43,809 nt of DNA from Woeseiaceae bacterium (GTDB taxonomy: Bacteria > Pseudomonadota > Gammaproteobacteria > Steroidobacterales > Woeseiaceae): NCBI GenBank assembly GCA_011772865.1, contig WVYQ01000009.1:216674-260482 (forward strand), given 5' to 3'. The position numbers were made by a program, and so were the translations under genes. Below the pieces are notes generated by a model that ran no database searches, was not told the origin of the DNA, and saw nothing but the letters and a program-made list of their open reading frames with translations. This document shows, piece by piece, positions 27,119 through 35,078 of the stretch (the first letter of the stretch is position 1; each line of letters begins with the position of its first letter).

Positions 27119-27125
27119 AATTAAA

Positions 27126-27599
27126 CTATCCTTTAAGTATTCGCTCTTTCTGACGCTGCCAGTCCCGGTCCTTGGCGGCGGCGCGCTTGTCGTGCTGTTT
27201 CTTGCCCCGCGCGAGGCCGACATTGAGCTTGGCGCGGCCTGTCTTCCAGTGCAGGTCGAGCGGCACCAGGGCATAGCCCTTGCGTTCGACGGCGCCGATC
27301 AGGCGATCGAGCTCGCCGCGGTTCAGTAACAGTTTGCGGCTCCGGGTCGGATCCGGCTTGATGTGGGTCGACACGGTCTTGAGCGGCGAAAAATGGGCGC
27401 CGATGAGCCAGGCCTCTCCGTTTCTGATGTTGACGTAGCCCTCCTTGAGCTGCGCGTTGCCGGCCCTGAGGCTCTTAACCTCCCAGCCTTCGAGCACAAG
27501 ACCTGCCTCGAGCGTGTCCTCGATAAAGTAGTCATGCCGGGCCCTGCGATTGACTGCAATGACATTGCCCGCCGGTTTCTTGGATTTCTTGGCGTTCAT
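27126..27599 (-). CDS. smpB: SsrA-binding protein SmpB
   Basis: SmpB binds the tRNA-like end of tmRNA and brings it to stalled ribosomes. The 157-residue protein has the family motifs: [18 protein letters not shown] near the N-terminus, [19 protein letters not shown], the central [11 protein letters not shown] and the basic C-terminal tail ([19 protein letters not shown]), which enters the mRNA channel. The length is typical. It lies directly upstream of ssrA on the same strand. The start has only a weak GGTAAG sequence upstream. Confidence 0.97.
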   Translation of the reverse strand: MNAKKSKKPAGNVIAVNRRARHDYFIEDTLEAGLVLEGWEVKSLRAGNAQLKEGYVNIRNGEAWLIGAHFSPLKTVSTHIKPDPTRSRKLLLNRGELDRLIGAVERKGYALVPLDLHWKTGRAKLNVGLARGKKQHDKRAAAKDRDWQRQKERILKG

Positions 27600-27698
27600 C
27601 GGTCTTACCAGTGCGCGCGGGATTATACGGGTAGCGTTGTTGTCAGTCCCCGGTATTTGTATGAAAATCGCGCATTCACGCCGCTGACGAGAATAATA

Positions 27699-29090
27699 AT
27701 GCTAAGCAATCAGGCAGCTGATCCCGGGAAACGCAAATCGCTGCACGGCCACTGGTCGTCGAGGATGGCGTTCATTCTCGCGGTCACCGGGTCCGCGGTC
27801 GGGCTTGGAAATATCTGGAAATTTCCTTACGTGGCGGGCCAGAACGGCGGCGGCGCGTTCGTGCTTGTGTATCTTGCCTGCGTTGCGATCATTGGACTGC
27901 CCGTCATGATGTCCGAGATCCTGTTAGGACGCCGCGGCCGGCGCAATCCGATCGCAACGATGGGTCTGCTCGGGGCCGAAGAAGGCAAGTCGGAAAACTG
28001 GAAAGTCGTCGGCGCTATGGGTGTTATGGCCGGCGTTTTGATCTTGTCATTCTACGCTGTGATCGGTGGCTGGACGCTCGCCTATGTCTTCAAGAGTGCA
28101 TCGGGCGCGTTCACAGGCGCCTCCGCAGCAGAAATTGCTGCCATCAGCAACAGGTTCACGGGGAGCTGGATGTCGCTGGGCCTTTACCACACGATTTTCA
28201 TGGGCCTGTCGATCTTCGTTGTCGCCCGCGGTGTTGAACGAGGCCTCGAGCAGGCTGTCCGGTTCATGGTGCCGGCCCTGTTGTTCCTGATGATTGTGCT
28301 TCTGGCCTACTCGATCAACTCGGGTTACTTCGGCCAGGGACTGGAATTCATGTTCTCGCCCGACTGGAGCAAGTTGACCTGGGACACTGTGCTGGCGGCC
28401 ATGGGGCAGGCATTTTTCACACTGAGCATTGGCATGGGTGCTGTCATGGCCTATGGCGCGTACCTGCCGGAGGAAACGTCGATCTCGGGCTCGTCGGCTG
28501 CCGTTGCGATCGCCGACACAAGCATTGCGACGCTCGCCGGACTCGTCATTTTCCCGCTCGTATTTGCCAATGGCCTCAATCCGGGAGAAGGACCGGGGCT
28601 CGTATTCGCTACGCTGCCCATGGCGTTCGGGCAGATGACGGGCGGGGTGATCTTTGGGACGCTGTTCTTCGTGCTGCTGACGTTCGCAGCGTGGACGTCG
28701 GCTATCAGCCTGATGGAACCGGCGGTTGCCTGGATCGTGGAGCGGTTCAACCATACCCGGGCGCAGGCCGCTATGCTGATCGGTGGGCTGATCTGGGCGG
28801 CCGGCTTCGGCACCGTGTTGTCGTTCAACGTGCTCGCCGACTTCAAGTTCTGGCGCGGCACGATCTTCGACAACCTCGACCACCTGTCGATCAACATTAT
28901 GCTGCCGCTGGGTGGCCTCCTGATCGTCGTATTCGCCGGCTGGGTGATGTGCCGCAATTCTTCGGCGGACGAGCTGGGGGGCGCCGGCACGATCTACCGC
29001 CTCTGGCGAGTTCTGGCGAGGTTCGTGGCTCCGATCGGCATCCTGTTCGTCTTTCTCAAGGCTGTTGGACTGCTGCCCGACCTTTCCTGA
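27699..29090 (+). CDS. Neurotransmitter:sodium symporter (NSS) family transporter
   Basis: The protein has 463 residues with about eleven membrane helices. TM1 includes the unwound sodium/substrate site [20 protein letters not shown], as in LeuT/MhsT-type amino acid transporters, which import an amino acid with Na+. The ATG at 27699 is chosen because the preceding in-frame region is opposite smpB and not protein-like; Met22 is a less likely alternative. It has no Arg-rich regulatory tails. It sits between smpB and ratA, which are usually adjacent. Confidence 0.9.
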   Translation: MLSNQAADPGKRKSLHGHWSSRMAFILAVTGSAVGLGNIWKFPYVAGQNGGGAFVLVYLACVAIIGLPVMMSEILLGRRGRRNPIATMGLLGAEEGKSENWKVVGAMGVMAGVLILSFYAVIGGWTLAYVFKSASGAFTGASAAEIAAISNRFTGSWMSLGLYHTIFMGLSIFVVARGVERGLEQAVRFMVPALLFLMIVLLAYSINSGYFGQGLEFMFSPDWSKLTWDTVLAAMGQAFFTLSIGMGAVMAYGAYLPEETSISGSSAAVAIADTSIATLAGLVIFPLVFANGLNPGEGPGLVFATLPMAFGQMTGGVIFGTLFFVLLTFAAWTSAISLMEPAVAWIVERFNHTRAQAAMLIGGLIWAAGFGTVLSFNVLADFKFWRGTIFDNLDHLSINIMLPLGGLLIVVFAGWVMCRNSSADELGGAGTIYRLWRVLARFVAPIGILFVFLKAVGLLPDLS

Positions 29091-29105
29091 CCCGGTGCGA
29101 CCGCA

Positions 29106-29555
29106 ATGCGCAAGGTGAGTCGGAGTGCGCTCGTGCCGTTCTCGGCGAGCGACATGTACCGGCTGGTCGAGGACGTCGAGTCCTATCCCGAGTTCCTGCC
29201 CTGGTGCAGTGATGTCGAAGTTCACTTGCGCGAAGGCAACGCGGTCGAGGCAACGCTCGAATTGCGCCGTGGCGGGTTGAGCAAACGATTCCGGACGCGC
29301 AATACGATGCAGCCGGAATCGTCAATGGACCTCTCCCTCGTCGGTGGGCCTTTCCGGCACCTGTCCGGGGGCTGGACCTTTACACAGCTCGGAGATGCCG
29401 GCAGCAAGGTGTCGCTGGATCTCGAGTTCGAGTTCGACAGCCGAACCCTGGACCTCGTGATAGGGGCATTTTTCGAGGAAACCTGCAATTCGCTGGTCGA
29501 CGCTTTCACGGCGCGCGCCGAGCAGGTATACGGCGTGGGGAGCCGTAATGCCTGA
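29106..29555 (+). CDS. ratA: RatA / ubiquinone-binding START-domain protein
   Basis: The 149-residue protein is a START/polyketide cyclase-fold protein of the RatA/COQ10 family, with RSALVPFSASDMYRLVEDVESYPEFLPWC at its start. Eukaryotic COQ10 binds coenzyme Q; E. coli RatA was described as inhibiting 70S assembly. The bacterial role is therefore not settled. The next gene starts eight bases before its stop. The order ratA-ratB-bamE beside smpB is conserved. Confidence 0.93.
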   Translation: MRKVSRSALVPFSASDMYRLVEDVESYPEFLPWCSDVEVHLREGNAVEATLELRRGGLSKRFRTRNTMQPESSMDLSLVGGPFRHLSGGWTFTQLGDAGSKVSLDLEFEFDSRTLDLVIGAFFEETCNSLVDAFTARAEQVYGVGSRNA

Positions 29556-29844
29556 CCCGATCCAGGTCGAGGTGGTTTTTGCAACGCCCGATCGGCAGGT
29601 GCTGGTGTCAGTGGAGCTGGATGAAGGCGCTACGGTCGAAGACGCGATCAGCGTGTCGGGGATTCAGTCTCGATTTGCCGAGCGGCTCGACGAGTGCCCG
29701 GTCGGTATCTGGGGACGGCCCGTTGAAAGATCTCACATCGTCAAGAAGGGGGATCGCATCGAGATCTATCGTCCTCTCGCGAGAGACCCGCGAGACGCCC
29801 GCAGGGCATTGGCCAGGATTCAAAGATTCGGGTCAAGTTCCTGA
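29548..29844 (+). CDS. ratB: RnfH-family (RatB) ubiquitin-like protein
   Basis: The 98-residue protein has a ubiquitin-like beta-grasp fold, with family motifs IQVEVVFATPDRQVL, VEDAISVSGI, GIWGRPV and the C-terminal GDRIEIYRPLARDPRDARR. RnfH proteins are named from the Rnf cluster, but the ratA-linked type is of unknown function. It overlaps ratA by eight bases and converges with bamE, overlapping its end by 25 bases. Confidence 0.93.
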   Translation: MPDPIQVEVVFATPDRQVLVSVELDEGATVEDAISVSGIQSRFAERLDECPVGIWGRPVERSHIVKKGDRIEIYRPLARDPRDARRALARIQRFGSSS

Positions 29845-30146
29845 TCGGCGCGAATTTCGGTGACGATGTCGCCCTCGAAAACGATCGTAACCCAGCGCTT
29901 GAACGTCGCAGGGTCCCGGCCGATGCGGATGAAATACACATAGTCCCAGCGAGCCTGGTGAAACGGATCATCGACCATTGGGGTACCCAGCAGGAACCGT
30001 ACCTGGTTACGGGTCATGCCAACCTCGACCTGGTCGAGATCTTCCTGCTTGATCAGGTTTCCCTGCGAGATATTTGCGCGATAGACGCAAGCGCTGGACA
30101 GCGCCAGCGTAACGAGTACCAGCAAAATTGGTATCAACTTGCGCAT
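29820..30146 (-). CDS. bamE: Outer membrane protein assembly factor BamE
   Basis: BamE is a lipoprotein of the BAM complex that inserts beta-barrel proteins into the outer membrane. From the ATG at 30146 the protein has 108 residues: lipoprotein signal with Cys20 (LALSSAC), then the SmpA/OmlA motif GNLIKQEDLDQVEVGMTRNQVRFLLGTPM and the beta strands WDYVYFI and RWVTIVFEGD. The ATG at 30146 puts the lipobox at a normal distance; longer frames start within the fur upstream region. It is divergent from fur, as in pseudomonads. Confidence 0.96.
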   Translation of the reverse strand: MRKLIPILLVLVTLALSSACVYRANISQGNLIKQEDLDQVEVGMTRNQVRFLLGTPMVDDPFHQARWDYVYFIRIGRDPATFKRWVTIVFEGDIVTEIRADQELDPNL

Positions 30147-30262
30147 ATCGTCACGGGTTTCCTGTAGAGCGATGCAGTCAACTGGGTCATAATAGGCGCG
30201 CATCATACCTTCTTGCCAAACGGCACGACACCCGTTTGCTGATTCGCGGAGAAGTCCTGCTC

Positions 30263-30679
30263 ATGGAGCAACGCCAGGAATTACGCAAAGCCGGTCTCAA
30301 GATCACCACGCCCCGGCTCAAGATTCTCGAGATCTTCGAGAAGTCCAAGCTGCGACACCTTAGCGCGGAAGACATGTATAAGGAATTGCTCGATGCCGGC
30401 GAGGACATCGGGCTTGCCACCGTCTATCGTGTACTGACGCAGTTCGAGGCCGCCGGCCTCGTCACGCGGCACAACTTCGAGAGTGGCCACTCGGTGTTCG
30501 AGCTGGACGACGGTGACCATCACGATCATATGGTCTGCGTGGATACCGGTGAGGTTATCGAGTTCTCAAACGATGAGATCGAACGGCTGCAGCAAGAGAT
30601 CGCCGAAGCGCATGGTTATGAGATCCTGGACCACAACCTGGTCCTGTATGTAAGGCCCAGGTCGGACGCCGACGACTAG
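30263..30679 (+). CDS. fur: Ferric uptake regulator Fur
   Basis: Fur represses iron genes when loaded with Fe(II). From the ATG at 30263 (GGAGAAG upstream) the protein has 138 residues with the winged-helix domain (LKITTPRLKILEIFE, LATVYRVLTQFEAAGLV) and the dimerisation domain with HHDHMVCVDTGEVIEF. His86, His87 and His89 of the metal site are present. The first CxxC is reduced to Cys92 with Thr at 95, and no second CxxC exists, resembling the Pseudomonas Fur, which also lacks the structural zinc cysteines. Placement beside bamE is conserved. Confidence 0.96.
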   Translation: MEQRQELRKAGLKITTPRLKILEIFEKSKLRHLSAEDMYKELLDAGEDIGLATVYRVLTQFEAAGLVTRHNFESGHSVFELDDGDHHDHMVCVDTGEVIEFSNDEIERLQQEIAEAHGYEILDHNLVLYVRPRSDADD

Positions 30680-30680
30680 T

Positions 30681-32363
30681 TCAGGCGCGCTTGCGGTCCG
30701 CGCCGGCCAGCATCTCGGCCGCGTGATCGATTGTCTTTTGCGTGATCTCGACGCCGCCCAGCATGCGCGCAAGTTCCTCGATACGCTCGTCCTTGCCGAG
30801 TACAGCAACACCAGTTCGAGTCGCTTTGCCATCGGTGACCTTGCTGATGCGCAGGTGATGCGCGGCCAGGCTGGCGACCTGCGGCAAGTGCGTCACGCAA
30901 AGCACCTGGCGTATGCCGCCGAGCTCCTGCAGCCGTCGACCGACCATCTCGGCGACGCTGCCGCCAACGCCGCTGTCAACCTCATCAAAGACCATGGTGG
31001 GTATTTTGCTGCCGTCACTCGCAATCACCTGGATTGCAAGGCTCATTCGCGACAGTTCACCGCCGGATGCGACTTTCGATAACGGCATCGGCGGCTGGCC
31101 GGGATTGGCGCTGATCAGGAACTCGATGTCATCGATGCCCCACGGCCGGGCGCCGTCTTCGGGCAGAGCCGCGAAGCGGATATCGAACACGCCGCCGGGC
31201 ATACCGAGTCCGCCCATTGCGTCTGTGACGGCAACGCAGAACGCCTTCGCCGCTTTCTTTCTTGCCGATGAAAGCTTGCTCGCGAAACCGTAATAGGCTT
31301 CCTTTGCCGCTGCGGCCTGCGATTCGAGTTCCTGGCTGCGTTCCTCGGCATGACTGAGGTCATCGAACTCCTGCCGCAATCTCGCTATCAGGGCAGGGAT
31401 GTCCTCGACTGTTGTGCGATGTTTGCGCGCCATGCTCTGCAGCGCGTCGAGCCGCTCTTCGACCCAGTCCCGCCGGGCGGGATCCATGTCGATCGCATCA
31501 CCGTAACGCTGCAGAGTTTCTGTTGCCTCGCCCACCTGGATGCTCGCGCTTTCCAGCAACTCGCGCACTGCATTGAGCTCCTGGTCGTACTCGAGCAGCG
31601 GCTCGATGCTGCGGATCGCCGCGGCAACGAGGCTGGCCGCATTGCCGGCTTCATTCTGGCCGAGACTGTCGAGTGCCGTGGATACCCCTTCCGCGAGTTT
31701 GCTGCTGTGCAGCAGCTTCTGACGCTCAGCCAGCAGGTCAGCGAGTTCGCCTTCCTCGACGGCAAGCGCGTCGAGCTCGCCAAGCTGGAACTCGACGAGA
31801 TCGAGCCGCGACGCCCGGTCGGCATCCGCAGCAATCAGATCTTCATACTGCTGTTTTAAGGACTGCCACTTGTCGAAGGCCGCTTCGGTCGAACGACGCT
31901 GTTCAAGCAGCTTGCCAAAATAATCGAGAAGGTCCCGCTGGATCGGGCGGCGGCCCAGGGATTGGTGAAAATGCTGGCCGTGGATGTCCAGCAGGCGTTC
32001 CCCGAGCGATTTGAGCTGCTGCATCGTTACGGCATTGCCGTTGATGAATGCGCGGGAGCGCCCGTCTGCCGCGATGATTCGACGCAGCAGGCAGGCGTCG
32101 TCCTGGTCCAGGGCCTGGTCCTCGAGCCAGTCACGGACCTCCTGCAGCGTCGTGATATCGAATTCGGCGCTGAATTCGGCGCGCCTGGCGCCGCTGCGAA
32201 CGAGCTGGCTGCCGCCGCGCTCGCCAAGCACGAGGCCCACGGCATCGACGAGAATCGACTTGCCGGCCCCGGTCTCGCCAGTGAGAACGGTCATGCCGGG
32301 CTCGAACTCGACCTCGATCTGGTCGACGATGGCGAAGTCGCGAATTTGCAGCCGGGTCAGCAT
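30681..32363 (-). CDS. recN: DNA repair protein RecN
   Basis: RecN is an SMC-like ATPase that organises double-strand breaks for recombination. The 560-residue protein has the N-terminal Walker A GETGAGKS at 29-36, a long coiled-coil region (about 150-365), and the C-terminal ABC signature ASGGELSRMSLAIQVI with the Walker B MVFDEVDSGVGG. It begins within the nadK stop (TGATG), so the two are translated together. It is normally SOS-controlled; no LexA box is recognised upstream of nadK, so control may differ. Confidence 0.97.
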   Translation of the reverse strand: MLTRLQIRDFAIVDQIEVEFEPGMTVLTGETGAGKSILVDAVGLVLGERGGSQLVRSGARRAEFSAEFDITTLQEVRDWLEDQALDQDDACLLRRIIAADGRSRAFINGNAVTMQQLKSLGERLLDIHGQHFHQSLGRRPIQRDLLDYFGKLLEQRRSTEAAFDKWQSLKQQYEDLIAADADRASRLDLVEFQLGELDALAVEEGELADLLAERQKLLHSSKLAEGVSTALDSLGQNEAGNAASLVAAAIRSIEPLLEYDQELNAVRELLESASIQVGEATETLQRYGDAIDMDPARRDWVEERLDALQSMARKHRTTVEDIPALIARLRQEFDDLSHAEERSQELESQAAAAKEAYYGFASKLSSARKKAAKAFCVAVTDAMGGLGMPGGVFDIRFAALPEDGARPWGIDDIEFLISANPGQPPMPLSKVASGGELSRMSLAIQVIASDGSKIPTMVFDEVDSGVGGSVAEMVGRRLQELGGIRQVLCVTHLPQVASLAAHHLRISKVTDGKATRTGVAVLGKDERIEELARMLGGVEITQKTIDHAAEMLAGADRKRA

Positions 32364-33214
32364 CAGTCGGCGGGACCGAATGTCCGCATACGGCTGTCCC
32401 GGCCCCAGAGCAGCTTGGAACGAAGGATGCCGTAAAAGTCGTAGCCGGGAGGATGGATCAACCTGATGCGCTTTTCAGAAGCTGTGACAGTGAGCGTATC
32501 GCCCGGAGCAATTGCCCCGATCGAATGCCCGTCGATGGAGACGCTGGCGCCGGACTCGTCTCGCTCGAGCAAGCGGATGGTGATCGCCTGGTTGGCATCG
32601 ATGACGAGCGGACGATCCGTCAATGTGTGCGGGCAAATCGGGACAATCACCACCGCATCGAGCTTCGGCTCGACGATGGGTCCGCCGCAACTGAGCGCGT
32701 ACGCGGTCGACCCGGTCGGCGTGGCGACGATAATGCCGTCTCCCGAATGCGTGTTGACGAACTGGCCGGCCACGCTGGCTTCGAAGTCGACCATGCGCCC
32801 CGTGTCGTGCCGCTGCAGCACGATATCGTTGAAGGCGGTGCCGGAGATATTCTCGCCTGCCGCACGATCGAGTCGACCGTCGAGCAGCAGCCGTGCCTCG
32901 ACCGTGTACTCGCCAGCGAGGATATGATCGACGCTCGAGAGCATCTCGGCGGGCGTGACGTCGGCAAGAAACCCGAGCCGGCCACGGTTGATGCCAAGCA
33001 GTGGAATATCGTAGTCGCGAACCCGGCTGCCGGCGTACAGCATCGTTCCGTCACCGCCAATGGCGATGACAAGATCAACGCCCTCGATTTCGGTGTCGTC
33101 GACGACTTCGACGCCGGCTTTTGTCAAATGGGTAACCAGCAGATCCACAGGCCCTGCAACGCGCGGATCTTCGCGGCGACCGAGTATTGCGATCTTGTTG
33201 AATGGGTCCCCCAT
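32363..33214 (-). CDS. nadK: NAD kinase
   Basis: NadK phosphorylates NAD to NADP in the cytoplasm. The 283-residue protein has the GGDGT motif at 53-57, NRGRLGFLADV at 76-86, and the family segments FNDIVLQR and TPTGSTAYALSCGGPIV. The length is normal. It overlaps recN by one base, a common gammaproteobacterial pair. Its start is divergent from hrcA with an 84-bp gap. Confidence 0.97.
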   Translation of the reverse strand: MGDPFNKIAILGRREDPRVAGPVDLLVTHLTKAGVEVVDDTEIEGVDLVIAIGGDGTMLYAGSRVRDYDIPLLGINRGRLGFLADVTPAEMLSSVDHILAGEYTVEARLLLDGRLDRAAGENISGTAFNDIVLQRHDTGRMVDFEASVAGQFVNTHSGDGIIVATPTGSTAYALSCGGPIVEPKLDAVVIVPICPHTLTDRPLVIDANQAITIRLLERDESGASVSIDGHSIGAIAPGDTLTVTASEKRIRLIHPPGYDFYGILRSKLLWGRDSRMRTFGPAD

Positions 33215-33298
33215 TGCGCGGAATTTTGTTCCCTGCTAGCGTGTCGAAAGATAATCTAACACAGCGACCCGCTTGCGAATTCGTCTTATTTATTACGA

Positions 33299-34351
33299 AT
33301 GTCAGCAGAAGCAATCAGTACTGCACCAACGGACCGCGCGCAACACCTCCTGCGTGTTCTGATCCAGCGCTATATCCGCGATGGGCAGCCCGTCGGCTCG
33401 CGCACGCTGTCCAAGGATTCGGGTCTCGATCTGAGTCCCGCAACGATCCGCAATGTGATGTCGGATCTCGAAGACATGGGCATGGTGTCCGCGCCGCATA
33501 CCTCTGCGGGGCGGGTGCCTACACCAAAAGGGTACCGCCTGTTCGTCGATACGCTGGTGCGTTACCGGCAGCCACAAGACGAGGACATCAAGGCGCTGCG
33601 CTTGCAGATTACCCGAAAGGCCGACGATGCTCGCGAACTCGTGTCGTCGGTTTCCAGCCTGTTGTCCGAGTTTACCAAGCTGGCGGGAATCGTTTCCGTC
33701 CCACAGGCCCAGCACGCGGCCTTGCGGCAGATCGAGTTTCTGCCGCTTTCCGAGCATCGCATCCTGGCGATTCTCGTAATCAATGATCGCGAGGTGCAGA
33801 ACCGTATCTTGCATGTCGATCGTGATTACACGGCCGACGAGCTGCAGCAGGCTGCGAACTACATCAACGACAATTATGCGGGTAAGGAGCTGCCCGACGT
33901 GCGCCGGCAAATCGTCGATGACCTGGATCGTACGCGGGACTCGATGAACCAGGCCATGCTGGACATCATCACGGTCGCGCAGTCGGCCATCGAGGGGTCC
34001 GCGAAACCCGGCGGCGGTTTCGTCCTCGCCGGTGAGACGAACCTGATGGATTTTGCCGAGCTGTCCGACGTCGAAACGCTGCGACGGTTGTTCGAGGCAT
34101 TTTCACGCAAGCAACTGATTCTCGAGTTGCTCGATCGCAGTATCCACGCCGATGGGGTCCAGGTTTTCATCGGGGAAGAGTCGGGATACCGGATCCTCGA
34201 CGACTGCAGCGTCGTGACGGCGCCATACCAGCTCGACGACGATACGGTGGGCGTACTCGGCGTGATCGGACCGACCCGAATGGCGTACGACCGGGTGGTG
34301 CCGATCGTCGACATCACGGCACGGCTGCTCAGATCGGCCCTGAAATCCTGA
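33299..34351 (+). CDS. hrcA: Heat-inducible transcription repressor HrcA
   Basis: HrcA represses groE and dnaK operons by binding CIRCE and is kept active by GroEL. The 350-residue protein has the winged-helix start (RAQHLLRVLIQRYIRDGQPVG, then PATIRNVMSDLEDMG), the GRVPTPKGYRLFVD motif, and the C-terminal GPTRMAYDRVVPIVD. There is no Shine-Dalgarno before the ATG, and a weak TATTTA ends six bases upstream. I see no CIRCE (TTAGCACTC-N9-GAGTGCTAA) in the window. It is followed by grpE. Confidence 0.95.
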   Translation: MSAEAISTAPTDRAQHLLRVLIQRYIRDGQPVGSRTLSKDSGLDLSPATIRNVMSDLEDMGMVSAPHTSAGRVPTPKGYRLFVDTLVRYRQPQDEDIKALRLQITRKADDARELVSSVSSLLSEFTKLAGIVSVPQAQHAALRQIEFLPLSEHRILAILVINDREVQNRILHVDRDYTADELQQAANYINDNYAGKELPDVRRQIVDDLDRTRDSMNQAMLDIITVAQSAIEGSAKPGGGFVLAGETNLMDFAELSDVETLRRLFEAFSRKQLILELLDRSIHADGVQVFIGEESGYRILDDCSVVTAPYQLDDDTVGVLGVIGPTRMAYDRVVPIVDITARLLRSALKS

Positions 34352-34378
34352 AAATCCAGCGTTTTTTTCGCCGCAGGC

Positions 34379-34406
34379 CTTGATATTTACGGACGGGCCC
34401 CCAAAC
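34379..34406 (+). promoter_or_regulatory. Sigma-32-like promoter before grpE
   Basis: CTTGATA, 13 bases and CCCCAAAC resemble the heat-shock sigma factor consensus CTTGAAA-N13-15-CCCCATnT. The start would be at about 34413, some 25 bases before the grpE ATG. Confidence 0.6.
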
Positions 34407-34428
34407 TCCCCGAAATCTTCACGGGGAG
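34406..34428 (+). promoter_or_regulatory. Hairpin masking the grpE ribosome-binding site
   Basis: CTCCCCG (34406-34412) and CGGGGAG (34422-34428) form a perfect 7-bp stem with a 9-nt loop. The 3' arm contains the GGGGAG ribosome-binding sequence, nine bases before the ATG at 34438. It would form in transcripts that start upstream of 34406, but not in those from the sigma-32-like promoter. Confidence 0.55.
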
Positions 34429-34437
34429 CCAAGCTCA

Positions 34438-35010
34438 ATGAATGCACAGACCGATCAACCGGATATCGAGTCTGAAGACCTGAATTCTGAAGACCCGACC
34501 GCAGAGGCCGAGGGCGCCGAAGGGCAGGAAAAACAGGAAGCCGCTGAAGCGGCTGAAATCGAAGCGCTCCAGGCGAAGGCAGACGAGAACTGGGACCTGT
34601 ACCTGCGTGCCGCGGCCGAGGCTGAGAACGTTCGCAAGCGGGCCATCCGGGACGTCGAAAACGCCCGCAAGTATGCACTCGAAAATTTCGGCCGGGAACT
34701 GCTGGCGGTCGTCGACACGCTCGAGATGGGTCTCGCAGCCGCCGAATCGGCGGATGCCGACAGCCTGCGAGCTGGCAGCGAGGCCACGCTGAAACTGCTG
34801 GCGACGACTCTGGAGCGCTTCGGTATCAGTGTTGTTGACCCTGAGGGCGAGCCGTTCGATCCCGAGCTTCATGAAGCGATGACCATGCAGCCGTCGGACG
34901 ATGTCGAACCCGGATCGGTGCTGACCGTCATTCAAAAAGGCTACTCGCTGAACGGCAGGCTGCTCAGACCTGCCCGGGTCATCGTCGCGAGCGAGCCCAC
35001 GGACGCTTGA
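34438..35010 (+). CDS. grpE: DnaK nucleotide exchange factor GrpE
   Basis: GrpE releases ADP from DnaK. The 190-residue protein has an acidic, disordered N-terminus (1-40), a long dimerising coiled coil (about 40-105 with WDLYLRAAAEAENVRKRA) and the C-terminal beta domain ending DPELHEAMTMQPSDD, then GYSLNGRLLRPARVIVA. The ATG lies nine bases after GGGGAG. The order hrcA-grpE-dnaK-dnaJ is conserved. Confidence 0.97.
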   Translation: MNAQTDQPDIESEDLNSEDPTAEAEGAEGQEKQEAAEAAEIEALQAKADENWDLYLRAAAEAENVRKRAIRDVENARKYALENFGRELLAVVDTLEMGLAAAESADADSLRAGSEATLKLLATTLERFGISVVDPEGEPFDPELHEAMTMQPSDDVEPGSVLTVIQKGYSLNGRLLRPARVIVASEPTDA

Positions 35011-35034
35011 AACCACGGGCCCCGGCCCCCAAGT
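35006..35034 (+). promoter_or_regulatory. Sigma-32-like promoter before dnaK
   Basis: CTTGAAA (35006-35012), 14 bases and CCCCAAGT (35027-35034) match the heat-shock consensus closely: the -35 is perfect and seven of eight -10 positions agree. It overlaps the grpE stop codon. The start would be at about 35041. Confidence 0.75.
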
Positions 35035-35078
35035 AACATCCAGATTTGGACTAATTTTAAGATTTTTGGAGCAGTAAG

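Noticed and set aside
28047-29225. 392-codon minus-strand frame opposite the NSS transporter
   Set aside because: Arg/His/Gln-rich low-complexity translation, typical of an antisense of a membrane protein gene.
33241-33300. Inverted repeat ATTCGT-N10-ACGAAT over the hrcA start
   Set aside because: Six-base arms with AT-rich spacing are weak, and the sequence does not match CIRCE, so I do not call an operator.
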